Assembly (NCBI GenBank): GCA_033964015.1
Contig: CM066921.1
Location: 22,611,355 to 22,675,354, forward strand
From: Scolanthus callimorphus
Lineage: Eukaryota; Cnidaria; Anthozoa; Actiniaria; Edwardsiidae
Direction of reading: 5' to 3'
Length of the DNA: 64,000 bases
The notes below the pieces were generated by a model. It made no database searches, was not told the origin of the DNA, and saw nothing but the letters and a program-made list of their open reading frames with translations. A program made the position numbers and the translations under genes. Below are positions 53,174 through 63,560 of this stretch, one piece after another (position 1 is the first letter of the stretch; the number at the start of each line of letters is the position of its first letter).

Positions 53174-56100
53174 CTGGACGAAAAACAGAAAAATATTATC
53201 AAAGAGATGGGCGTAACTAGTTGTCTGGGCCCGGTTCCTAAAAAGTGAGTTAACGCTATCCTGGGGATAAATAAGATTCTTATCCAATCAAATGTCCAGA
53301 ATAGCCACATTCACCCTGGGTTAGTGTTAACCGACTTTCTAGGAACCGGTCCTGGTCATTTAGTTTGACACAGCGTCGCGTTTTGTCGCACTATTATGAC
53401 GAACAGTGAGGATGCATTCGTTTTAGCGCCTTTCTTCAAAATTCCTCGATTCGGGCTCATCTTCGTCGCGCTGCTTTAATGAAAATGTTTTTTCGGACAT
53501 TCTAGCATTTTCAATACTTCTCATAGTCTTTGTCGCGCTGCATTATCTATCATTTCAGCATTATAGCAAGAGCTGAAACCGCGCGTCATCTAAGTAATGT
53601 TTACAACATGAGCAGCCGTGTTGTATCAGATTTACAACACGAGCGCGTAGCGCGAGTGATGTAGATCTGATACAACACGGATGCGAATGTTGTAAACTAC
53701 TTAAAAAATTCATCGCTTCTAGTGTCCGCTGTTTTAAAAATCTTGTAAATTTGGCAGAGAAACTTCAAGACATGTTTCATGAAAGTTGCTATGCAAATTA
53801 GTTACAACCACTAGTCGTTGTATCAGAATTACAACACGCTACGGTCCCGTGAATCTTATTGTGTTTCTATTGTGTTGTTCTTATTAATTATTCATGATTT
53901 TTTTAATAGCTGAGACAGTCGCGCTTACAAGTCCTTCATGAATGTTGGCCCAGTGGAATAAAATGGATCACTTTTCCAGAAAAAGAGGAAACAATAGGAA
54001 ATGCTCTTTCAGCAAGGGCTCTCCTCGAACCTGGAAATATGTGCCCCCGGCCCCTAGCCACGGGCCCACAGGCTCGCGGAATATGACCAACCAAGCTTTT
54101 TTAGGTTTAATAACGTTCGGTCGGCCATTGCTAGCTCGTGGGCCCGTGGCTAGGTCGAAAAATTTGATTGACGCCTACCAAACACCAGTCGCGACTCAAA
54201 AACGAAAAGTGCAGGGTGCACGTGTGACTGAAAACGAGTGTAATAGATTGATCCTCAAGTTTTTCGTTTTCTTTTCTATCATCTGGTCTAGAAGCCAAAT
54301 AGGCCTGGTATAGACTGACGGTGTTGTTGCAACGCAAAGGGCGCTGTGTCCCGAGTGAAACAGTATTATCACAGCGTTTCAGAGAATGAGCGTACCATCT
54401 AGATACAATGAAGGGCTTGATGTCAGTATCTATGTTCATCTCAGTGAAGAAGGCATAAAGAATGCCGCACTCCTGGTCTGTGGCATCGCCCCAACTCTGC
54501 AGTTTGTTTTTCACCTGATGGACCGTCAGCACAGTCTTGATACTCTCCACTACAATAATAATTGGCACAATATCTGCTTACACTCGCTGCGCGAGAAAAA
54601 ACGCGCAATGAGTGTTGGAGTGTAAGGAGAAAAGACGACTGAAAATCCAGGCTAAATACAGGGGCGGATATAGGGGAGGGGTTATGAGAGGGAGACTATA
54701 CAATGTATTAGTAGTTATTAAAAATCAGTACGGATTATAACCAGTCCAACTTAGTGCTGCAGCCCCCCGGCCCCCTCTGAAAAAATCCTGGACCCGCCAC
54801 TAGAATATCTACATGATCTTCTATTCCGTAGTATAAACGCTATACTACCTTGAATTTTTAGCCGTCCCATCGCTCTCGATCGTAGCACGTTTTTGAGAGG
54901 AAATGTCTGAATTCACCACGAGATTTCTCATCCATTATGATAATCACGACTGCCAAGCAAAAAAATATCCTTTTTTTTAAACAACATTTCCAGGACAGCA
55001 CGCCTTCTTCAACATTTGTGATGCCTGCGTGTCTCGCTGGAAGTTCTCTCACGCTTTTTCTTTCGCTTGAGGGCCACGTGCGTTGTCATGAATCGCTCGC
55101 CTGCACCACTGAGAAAGGCTCGGAACCAAAACTAGTAGACTAGCTATGACGGAGCCAACCAATCATATTCTACTGCCAATATTTGGACAGTGAATTACGT
55201 AATACATCAAAAAAATCTCGCGGTGAATGAACTCGGACGTCTCCTCTCACAAAGTGAGACACGATCGATTACGAAGGGATGGCTGAACTTGATGATGCTA
55301 TACAAAATGACCATCAACCGAGCAAGATAAATTGCAAAAGCGCATTAAGTAATGTTGATTACGCATGAAATAAAAACTCCAAAGGATTACCCACTGTGTG
55401 AAATCTCGACTCTACTCCCTCCAATTATAGAAGAATTCTAATTCTAGTGATTCTAAGTACTAAATGCCAAAATGGGCCTTGAAATTGTATAACTGCCCAG
55501 GCTACCATGTTTTTGCAGAAATCATGGTTTTCCTTTTTAGGTACATACCAGATACCATGCACTTTTATTGCACGTAAGCATGGTTCTGGTACAATTTGGA
55601 ACTACAAGTATTTCTTGTATCAGTAAATCAATTTTTGATAACAAATAATATTTTTCATGTATTTCTAAAAGATATAATTATTTAAACAATGTAAGTGGGG
55701 AACTGCAAGGCAGAGTTGCCATTAATGTACTCACAGTCAAGAGATGGTCCAGTTTGTCCATCATCATCATCATCATCTAGATCATCAACAGACTGAGCAT
55801 ACATGTACAGCTGGTGTGCTTCTCTGGTGTCTGATGGATCAGGCATGAAAAGGATATATATATATGGACACTTTACACCAGTCCTTGGCAGCCTTCCATG
55901 AAACACTACCGTTGGTGTGGTAGAACAGAATTTAAGTGAAATTTCTTGGCAATATAATTTACTCAGTGCCGCCCCAGGAGGCACTTCAGACTTTCGGTGT
56001 TGGCAGGTTCAAATTATACACATAAAATTAATACCCCCAGAATCTCATGTTATCTTTAACCACACCCATGACCATAAAAGGCAAACCCCCCAAATCCCTG

Positions 56101-59100
56101 CTTTTTGTCTGGAAGTATACATGGATGTCCATGTCACATCAATTTCTCTTCCTACACTCTTTCTGATAAAAATGATGATTGTGTGTTTTAGAGGAATGTG
56201 TGGTGCATGTGGTGGTGGTTTGGAGGGGGTATAAGAAAACAAAATACCAGAATACCAGTAATGAGTTAAAATTCCTGGGGGAGGGGGGTACTTCAAGGTT
56301 ACAATGGTAAGGATGACCATCCAGAAGCCTGAATTCCCACCCTATCAACTGCCTGGTCAGAAAAAATTTCCACCCAAAAAACTACTCCTCTACCCTAAAA
56401 TACCAGCATATAATTTTAGTTCAAAGAACCCCTAAAGAAAACATAATTTTCTTCAGCGTACTAATTACAGGATCTGCGATTTTAACCCTTAAAAAATATG
56501 ATGGTTATACCTATCATCTGAATATAGGGCATCAGAGAAAGGGTGGCTGACTGCTGATGGTAAAAGTTATCTCACAGGGGAAGGGGTGGGGACAGTGGAA
56601 TGATTGCTCATTAAATATTACCTGGGTTAGTGGTAATGACAGTTTTCTGATCACAGGTCGACACCATAGCTTTCCTGAAGTCATCGAATGTCACCTTCAC
56701 ATCAGCTATAAACAGGACTACCAAAAAAGCATACTGGTGATGTCAACCAATATTTAACAACTTACATTGTTTTATATTGTTCTATTGTTTTAAATAAATT
56801 GGTACAACAGCAGAATGTGACTATTTTTTTGCTTACTATTATCTTTTGGTATCCATGTTTGGGCTAGCTCTATAAATTCCTCACTCCACCTGTTGGAAAA
56901 AATCTCCCATTAATTTTGACTTAAAGACAACATTAAAAATAATTAAAAAGATAAATTCCAGGTACTCACATGACTAGAGGAAATGAATGACACATCTCAT
57001 CAATAGCTTGACTTCACATCTCCTGAGGTGCTTGCCTGTCTTTGTTGTTATTTCTTTGGGTGCTCCCATCTAAAAAGTACACTACTCAATAAAGACATAA
57101 TAATATTGTGTGATTCCAGAAAAAATCCATACCTCCCCCACACAAGGGATTTGGAAATACAAAAGAAGTGGGGGTGCAGGGTGTCCAGGATGGGATAGGG
57201 TGTCAGTGTGTGTGTCAAAGGGGGGGGGGAGTCATGAAATGTCTGTATTTTTCACAGGAAATTCCAGAGGGGTAGGGGCCGCTAGTTTCCCTTTCGTAAA
57301 CCATTGTTGCCTTTTAGAACGGTCGTTGCCATTTCTCTGAACGGTCGATGCCTTTTCAGAAAGGTCGTTGCCATTTCTGATCCCTTGGGATAATTAGTAA
57401 TTATCATTCATATAGCTTCGTTCTATAGATGCTAATGAAAGATAGTACAAATCCAATTAAAAGCACCTCCAACTCAGCGAATTCACTTGTAGCGCACTGG
57501 TTAGGGTTTGGGTTAGTAATCGTTTTAACCGGTTAGGGTTAGGGTTCTAAACAGGGTGGAATTGATATACGATTGTTTTCCTTTTACCTTTACTGAGACA
57601 ACGAACCTAAAGGCAACAATGGTTTACGAAAGGGACAATTGCGTAGGGGCCACGCTCATATGTCAAACCCCTGTCCAGTGATGATACATGGGATTGACAG
57701 GTAATATCCGGCTAAGATAGTGCCAATGCCAACAAATTAAATATTTATAGAAAATTACATTCTGTGGCTAGAAGAACCATGAGTAAAGATTTTTTTGGAA
57801 ACAACAGCTGTTTATAAACAGCTGAGTCAGAAAAAGTAAGGTGAGCCACTTTCACCAGTGGTGGAATTCACAATTTTAGTAGCAAATGAGAAACATTTAG
57901 TCGCAAAAATGATTCATACAGGTGCAATTTCCAGCCCTGTTATTAATCTTACACTTTTGACGATTGCCAATATATTAATGTGTTCCCCATGCAGGTTTTG
58001 TCCATTGGCAATGATGTCTGACAGGGTGTAGAAGTCATTACTGGCTTGATAGGTATATGGGCTACAGCATCAAAATCACTGATGTCCCATCCACCGTACA
58101 AACACACCGAGGAGTGATTCTCACTCAGGTTCAGCTGGAACTGGCTGTGGAAAAGCATTTGACATTGTGTAAGATTGAAAATTTTAAAACTCATCAGGGA
58201 TTGGTGCTTTCACAGTGAACTACCCAGAAAATAGATGGGGGTGCTTGTCCTTAGGGTATAAAATTCACCCAACTGTGCTATCTCTTAGGGGTGTCCGAAG
58301 ACTGAGTCTGTTATCCGTTTGGGGTCTCACGCCAAAAGTGACCTAGAAATTCAGCGACAGCAGACTAAACTGTTTCAACTTGTTGCTAATTTGAAGCACT
58401 GCTATAACATTAGGATTTTCCACATCCAATTTGCTATCTCTTAGAGGTAAAATTCACTGTTGACCACACCCAATTTGCAATTCCTTAGGGTTAAAATCAA
58501 TTTTCCCAATGAGCCGGGAGTCCCCCTCCTTATTCATGGTGGCATTGCATTGTATGTCTACCCAAGTAAAAATCAGAGGGGGATTCCAGTTGGGATCCCA
58601 TGTCATTTTCTGGGAACCCACCTCTCCCATCTCAGGGATCATAGACAGCTCATCCTGCATGGGATCCCACCTTTGATTTTTACTTGGGTTATTTTGCAGC
58701 CTGTGTAAACTTGCATCAAAGCAGGTGAAAAGGTAGGTAGCTGTTGTAATTATGGACAGTGGCCATTCCTGATATATCTAGTGGTAAGGGGCACACACAG
58801 TTTATTTGTAAAATTGAAAAAAAAATTGCAGGCCAATTGCCTGCAGGCCAAAATATAGCTGTGTACACCCCTCATGGTATAAAGAGTCAGTAAATTATTA
58901 TGTAATATATCTTATCACATGTCTTTTTTATAGTATGCAAACAACAATAAAGCATTTTTTTCTAGCCAATTATATGACTGCTATCAGCTGCAGTTTCTCA
59001 TGTTACTGGTGTTTTAAATTTGATTGACAGCCTGTTCATTAACCAGAGAAATGAAGATAATATTTTGACAGACCTTGTGTCCAGGGCTTCCATCTTTCCT

Positions 59101-59993
59101 CAGCTTCAGTATTCAGTTTGCCTTGGACTTGGGGATTACGCACTTCAACTAGAAAAATGATTTTGATACAAACATTTCCTGTATCATTAATAACAATATT
59201 CACCAGTATTATAAAACTTATTTATGCCTGGTTCCCACTTACCAACATCATTTATCTTGAAAGCTTTTGCTGCATTGTTGATGTAGGTGACACTGCCCCA
59301 GCAGTTAGCATTGATAAAGTCAGTGGGTGTGTCTCGCAAAGTGAAACTGAAATGAGCTCTTTCATTCTGGGGATCTGTGTTGTATAAAATATACATTATA
59401 CATTGTCTTTGCTATAAAGGCACTATAGAGTATATTTATATTTCTGTTCGCATGGCTAGAAAATCAGGTAGTGTACAATACACTTACTTTTCTTGTCTGC
59501 AAAGCAGTGAATTTGTTGTTTTGCTATCACCAGTCCAACTAATGTCTAAAAAATGAAACATTTCAATGTCTGAAAAATGAAACATTTCAAAGTGAATGGA
59601 AGTTTTCCAATAGTACTATTTTTTCTACTTTATTTTTATCTGCTTTATTGAACATTTTCACTACTTTTATTGTAATTTAGCAACAGGATAAAGGAAAACT
59701 TGGTACTAGCTTTTTAACGATGCACTTATGCACTTATGTCAGAAAAAAGTGAATCTACATCTATTTTTTCTTCGGGCACAAATAAACTCAAATGATAAAC
59801 CAAGGATACTAGTAGACTAGAGTACTAAATAAGATAAATATAATAAATATTTACAACATTTGCATGCCCATGCCAAGCTCCCTGATGTATGTCCTTCCAG
59901 ATCCACTTGAAAGATTTCTCTCCCTATCGTTAGGACTAGGTAGTGCTGTACCATCTGGCCACGCCGACTGTGTACCAATGTGTTGAAGCTCAT
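52987..59993 (-). CDS. MEIOB: MEIOB, meiosis-specific OB-fold ssDNA-binding protein (at least 11 exons)
   Basis: MEIOB binds single-stranded DNA at meiotic double-strand breaks with SPATA22 and RPA and is needed for crossover formation; it acts in the nucleus. Exons on the minus strand: 59993-59855, 59545-59488, 59374-59243, 59148-59074, 58144-57953, 57069-56970, 56889-56837, 56717-56622, 55830-55735, 54549-54396, 53173-52987. Recognition rests on several blocks: FSFTLRDTPTDFINANCWGS, LNLSENHSSVCLYGGWD, FIELAQTWIPK, CGILYAFFTEMNID, CAQC...CFSPDC (zinc ribbon in the last OB fold) and LSDHTGTLQCRLTG. Nearly all splice sites are GT/AG with compatible phases. Single-base gaps disturb exons 1, 5 and 6 and perhaps the 4/5 junction, mostly in short homopolymers. 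Introns are full of MITEs. It is divergent from BTAF1. Confidence 0.92.
53227..53353. mobile_element. MITE in a MEIOB intron
   Basis: GGCCCGGTTCCTAAAAAGT and GTTAACGCTA on the left pair with TAGTGTTAAC and ACTTTCTAGGAACCGGTCC on the right. Confidence 0.8.
53592..53703. mobile_element. Fold-back MITE, TAAGTAATGTTTACAA family, in a MEIOB intron
   Basis: Same termini as 13021-13134 with a different interior (CCGTGTTGTATCAGAT / ATCTGATACAACACGG around GCGCGTAGCGC). Confidence 0.82.
54053..54154. repeat. Perfect 16-bp inverted repeat, 70-bp spacer
   Basis: CCTAGCCACGGGCCCA (54053-54068) and TGGGCCCGTGGCTAGG (54139-54154) in a MEIOB intron. Confidence 0.85.
54396..54549 (-). CDS. MEIOB: MEIOB exon 10
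   Basis: Encodes ESIKTVLTVHQVKNKLQSWG and CGILYAFFTEMNIDTDI, the start of the third OB fold. Donor GTACGC is non-consensus after GT but joins in phase to a Cys at the next exon. Confidence 0.9.
55735..55830 (-). CDS. MEIOB: MEIOB exon 9
   Basis: Encodes TREAHQLYMYAQSVDDL followed by a run of six Asp from GAT repeats (about 55757-55777). It is the acidic linker before the C-terminal OB fold. Phases fit both neighbours. Confidence 0.87.
56622..56717 (-). CDS. MEIOB: MEIOB exon 8
   Basis: Encodes LFIADVKVTFDDFRKAMVST and KTVITTNP, matching the middle OB fold. Acceptor GGTAG, donor GTAATA. Confidence 0.9.
56837..56889 (-). CDS. MEIOB: MEIOB exon 7
   Basis: Encodes WSEEFIELAQTWIPKDN with acceptor CCAACAG and donor GTAAGC. 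Confidence 0.88.
56970..57069 (-). CDS. MEIOB: MEIOB exon 6
   Basis: Encodes MGAPKEITTKTGKHLRRCEV, then continues in the next frame after a T-run near 56996. With that one base allowed, entry and exit phases fit exons 5 and 7. Acceptor TTTTTAG, donor GTGAGT. Confidence 0.8.
57288..57635. mobile_element. MITE with 27-bp inverted repeats in a MEIOB intron
   Basis: TCCCTTTCGTAAACCATTGT and its complement bound a 348-bp block. The interior has three GGTCGTTGCCATTTC / GGTCGATGCC units and short TTAGGG-like repeats (about 57501-57552). GTAGGGGCC flanks it on both sides at unequal distance. Confidence 0.8.
57953..58144 (-). CDS. MEIOB: MEIOB exon 5
   Basis: Encodes FQLNLSENHSSVCLYGGWD in one frame and, past an apparent single-base gap near 58045, DFYTLSDIIANGQNLHGEHI in another. 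Both match MEIOB continuously. Donor GTAAGA. Confidence 0.88.
58200..58720. repeat. TATCTCTTAGGG-type repeats and a small MITE, MEIOB intron
   Basis: GCTATCTCTTAGGGG (58279) and GCTATCTCTTAGAGG (58431) with CACCCAA nearby recur as in 63190-63560. At about 58561-58689 CCCAAGTAAAAATCA and TGATTTTTACTTGGG form terminal inverted repeats of a 130-bp MITE. Confidence 0.7.
59074..59148 (-). CDS. MEIOB: MEIOB exon 4
   Basis: Encodes EVRNPQVQGKLNTEAEERWK, matching the loop after the first OB fold. Acceptor TTTTTCTAG, donor GTCTGT. Its phase into exon 5 is one base off as written. Confidence 0.8.
59243..59374 (-). CDS. MEIOB: MEIOB exon 3
   Basis: Encodes ERAHFSFTLRDTPTDFINAN and CWGSVTYI, the most conserved MEIOB OB-fold block. 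Acceptor ACACAG, donor GTAAGT. Phase fits exons 2 and 4. Confidence 0.92.
59488..59545 (-). CDS. MEIOB: MEIOB exon 2
   Basis: Encodes TLVGLVIAKQQIHCFADKK, the first strand pair of the N-terminal OB fold. Clean TTTTTTAG acceptor and GTAAGT donor. Confidence 0.87.
59855..59993 (-). CDS. MEIOB: MEIOB exon 1
   Basis: Starts ATG AGC TTC AAC (start codon 59993-59991) and ends before GTAAAT. The frame SAWPDGTALPSPNDRERNL to RTYIRELGMGMQML leads into exon 2 but is offset from the ATG by one base near 59974, at a GG, and another base seems missing at the exon end. Confidence 0.7.
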
Positions 59994-60381
59994 CTTCTTT
60001 TACAAAGAAACGCCGAGAAAGAAGGGCTCAAAACGACATGACGGACAACGAAGTGCTAGTGCTTTAGCAAAATCAAATATGTTACCAATTTAGAGTAAAT
60101 AAAATATAACGAAAGATTTGATTGGCTGGTGTGAAATATAACAAATGTTTTGATTGGTTGATTTTAAAAGGAGAAATGGCGGGAAAATGAACGCGCGCGC
60201 GTCTTTTTTGCTTCCCAGAATGCAACACGGCATGAGAATGGCCCGCGGGCTCGCACGGCCAGAGGTCTGAGTCGAGGTGAAATAAATGTCGGAAGATTTC
60301 CACGAGAAGTGGAAAAATTTTCCGATTTTGCCACCGAAAATGTGGGATATAAACACTTTACCACGAACTAACACCGCCAAA
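59994..60381. promoter_or_regulatory. Putative shared promoter between MEIOB and BTAF1
   Basis: The two start codons face away from each other 388 bp apart. The gap has two ATTGG (CCAAT) boxes (60121 and 60153), an E2F-like GGCGGGAAAA (60178-60187), a GCGCGCGCGTC tract (60191-60203), and no TATA box. CCAAT and E2F sites are common in bidirectional, cell-cycle or germline promoters; function here is inferred. Confidence 0.6.
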
Positions 60382-60591
60382 ATGGCTACCAGGTAAATGA
60401 AAGGTTGTTGTGTTATCTTTCTGGTCTATGTGTTATTGAGAACCTCTATTTTGCGGTGATTTTGCAGATTGGATCGTCTACTGTTGTTGCTCGATACCGG
60501 TTCCACGCCGGTCACAAGGAAAGCTGCGGCTAAACAACTCGGTCAAGTACAAAAGCTTCATCCTCACGAACTTCACAATCTTCTTGCTAGA
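60382..60591 (+). CDS. BTAF1: BTAF1 (TBP-associated factor 172 / Mot1), first two coding exons
   Basis: BTAF1/Mot1 is a Swi2/Snf2-type ATPase that strips TBP from DNA in the nucleus. Exon 1 (60382-60392) encodes MAT and part of Arg, followed by GTAAAT. Exon 2 (60468-60591), after TTTTGCAG, encodes [20 protein letters not shown] then [19 protein letters not shown] and ends before GTATGT. This is the extreme N-terminus of the HEAT-repeat region and is almost identical in animals. Phases fit (AG|A). The full protein is around 1,800 residues, so the remaining exons must lie beyond 64000; none was found after 60591 in the window. Confidence 0.95.
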
Positions 60592-60690
60592 GTATGTGAA
60601 ATGTTCTTTACTCTGCCTTTTCTTACCGTACCTGTACTTTTTGCGTTTTCACTTTGACGTCCATGAAAGCTTGAATGAATTTTTCGATGA

Positions 60691-61990
60691 GGGTCATTCC
60701 ACGGTATTTTGAGCCTGAACATCATTTTTTAAAATTCATAAATATTAGGCTCTTTTCCAGAGAAACTTACAGACAATGTCTGAAGTTTATTTTATTACTA
60801 TTTATTTTGCTCTAACTGGCGGCACTGATGAATAAATTAGCATCATTTATCCAAATTAGGTAAATGCTGTTGTTGCGGAGTCTACATTTCAATTCTGCTT
60901 GTTGAAGAAAATAATAAAACATAAACAGTTTGAAACTTAGATAGACACAATCTACTAATGGTGCTCTCTCTAAAAACACATAGCAGTCTAGGCTGTTTAG
61001 CTTGAGCTTGGGAGAATTTGCTGTCCAATGAGGAATTGTAGACTCCGCACGATTTTGGTACTTTTAGTTTTAATAAAAGTTACAAAACTAAACATTTTTT
61101 TCTGAAAGTTTGTAAACTTCTAATTTATCACTGTTTGTAAAATATATATGGAAGAAATTATTTAGAATTTGTTTCCTTTGAGTAATGAAAAGTACTTAAT
61201 TTTTGTTGCGGAGTCTACATTTTTGTTGCGGAATCTACAACTACTTCTGGACTGCTAACTAGAAAACTGTTGAATTTGTTAGTAGTAGTTGTATTATTGT
61301 TGTAATACATAAGTAACAACCAAAATTAGTGTTGGAAAGGTTGCAAGACTATTAAATTAGTAATATTTGCATTGCAGGATGCCAAGCTTGTTTATTTGTA
61401 GACTCCGCAACAGTAGACTCCGCAACAATTCCCAAATTTTAATTCTGATCACCAAATAGCTGGAAATTTACTGGAAAGGGATGATATTGATTTATTTGGA
61501 ATTTTCTATCTAATTGAAGTACACTGATAGGATTGTTTTGTATTTTTGCCTTAGTTTTCCTCTTGTGCCCTATTGTAGACTCCGCAACGTAGACTCCGCA
61601 ACAACACCAGCCTTTATAAAATAAATCGTTTCTCCAAAAAATTAAAACAAAGAAAGAAACTCTCTGTGTTTAAAATAAACACAGATCAATGCTTCTTCTT
61701 TTAACAAAAACCACTATTCAAAACAGCTGAAAAATTCACAGAGATTTCTAGCTAAAGTTACTTGTTGGAAATCAAGGTTTTTCTGAGTAGACTCCGCAAC
61801 ACCCATAAACAATAATATCTTGGAACCCCTTTAACTAGAATGATGGTCACACTACTGTATAAAGCAATTATACTCTTATACCCTAGACATGTAAAGTCCA
61901 CTTTGACTGAAGTTCTAGATTTGAAGTTATGATGCCTCAAATCTCTCTGAATGTAGACTCCGCAACATACGGTTTACTGTGGAATGACCC
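60691..61990. mobile_element. Non-coding element with dispersed GTTGCGGAGTCTAC motifs, copy B
   Basis: Reverse-oriented copy of 15755-17805 without the Penelope-like insertion. It starts GGGTCATTCCACGGTATTTT, and TGA flanks both sides. The 14-mer or its complement occurs at about ten places (60872, 61205, 61399, 61575, 61785 and 61952 among them). It lies in the BTAF1 intron after exon 2. Confidence 0.87.
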
Positions 61991-62285
61991 TGAGCCGATT
62001 TGCTTTGACCAGGGGAGGGGTGGGTGGATTGCGGGAGATGGGCCTTGTGGACCCAGTCTGCTAAATACATCACAGAAACAATAATAGTACAGTAATGACT
62101 TTATAACAGTATTTCAACTTACATGCTCTTCACCTGTATAAGAGGGGGCCTTGGGGAACCGCAATGGGCAATTCCAGAAAATAAAGGTACCCCCCCCGGG
62201 CGGCACTAGTTTTTTGACCCCCCTATGCATCCAGAATTTCCAAAATGGTTTACCCCCCCATGCATATAGAATTCCGGCAGGTTAA

Positions 62286-62797
62286 GGGACTGTTCGTTAA
62301 TTACGTCGCAGGGGGGGCTGTGGTTTTTTTGCTCGTAGGTTGTGAAAACTTACCCCCGTACAAAAAGTAGTTTCAATTTCTACCCCCTTCGAAAAACGGC
62401 ATTGAAATTTGAACCCCATCCCCCTGCGCGCTAATTGACTAAGCTACAATGTAAGCATCAAAATGGCGTCTAAACTAAGTATGATTGTTGAAGAGGATGT
62501 ACCGTAGAACAAGCTCTAACTGGCAAGAAAAGAGAGAAGAAGTTCGACAGAAACTTTAGTAGGAAAGCTTTAGTTGGCTTAGAACACTCCGGATTTATAC
62601 AGTGCTCTGCGTTTCACGCAATTGCACTCAATCTCAGTCCTAGTCTGTTGAAAATTTGCATGACCTGAAATGCACCCCCAACAGTTTCGGCATGTTCTAA
62701 ACATTTACCCCCAAATTTTTCAACGTTCTGCAAAATTTACCCCCCCCCCCCCCTATAAAACCACCACCCCCGCTGCGACGTAATTAACGACAGTCCC
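62286..62797. mobile_element. Harbinger-like MITE, relative of 47864-48646
   Basis: GGGACTGTTCGTTAATTACG and its near complement bound the element, flanked by TAA (62283-62285 and 62798-62800). G-rich and C-rich runs lie just inside the ends, as in the 47.9-kb copy. Confidence 0.78.
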
Positions 62798-62800
62798 TAA

Positions 62801-63189
62801 ACCCCCCCTCCCCTTCAGAAATTTCAACTTTTACCGGAATTTTATTAAATTTGCAAAGTAAAGAAAACACAAAAAGCGCATAATCTTGTTTCAGAATATT
62901 AATACAGAGCATGATATTTTGATTTTGAAGAAAAAAATAACACCGGAATTCACAACATCCACTGAATATGAGCTCTACATTTTTAGCGTGTTTAACTAGT
63001 AGCTATTGGCTATTTTGTAAGATTTGAATTGTAGGGGCAAAGAATCGGATGATATTATCACGGAAAAACTTGAGACTTTCGCCATTCGATCGTGAAATGG
63101 GGGAATAGACATTTCAAATGAAGTGTGGAAGCTATTCACTTGCAACGCACATTTTCAATCGCTTTCTAAAACAAATTTTCCAAATATAA
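62801..63189. other. BTAF1 intronic sequence, nothing recognised
   Basis: AT-rich sequence with no supported feature. Confidence 0.4.
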
Positions 63190-63560
63190 CGGGGGGTGCT
63201 CGTCAGGAAAATGATTTTGACCCTAAGGGATAGCGAAATGGGCGTGGCCAACAACAAAATTTACCCCTAAAAGAAAGCAAATTTGGCATGGCGACCGCCA
63301 AATCTACCCCTAAAAGATAGCAAATTTGGCAGGTCAAAACAAATAAAAGCGAATTTGGTGTCTTTTAGGGTTTTCATCCATTGTTTCCTTTGTAAATATC
63401 GGTTTGGTGTCAGCACCAATATATTTCTGGGCAAGGATTGTTCTGAGACTCCCCTAAGGGATAGGGCTGATTTTAAACACCCCTAAGAGATAGCACATCT
63501 GTCAATTTTATACCCTAAGGGATAGGACGACCACCCCCGTCTGAAAATATGGGGAGTCCC
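63190..63560. repeat. Diverged tandem repeats of CCCCTAAAAGATAGCAAATT
   Basis: The CCCTAA(G/A)(A/G)GATAG word with an AAATTTGGC or GAATTTGG spacer occurs at least six times, in both strand senses. Runs of G (63191) and C (63552) bound the block. Same family as 58200-58500. Confidence 0.72.

Noticed and set aside
57501..57552. Interstitial telomere repeat
   Set aside because: Only a few imperfect TTAGGG units inside a MITE; not evidence of a former chromosome end.
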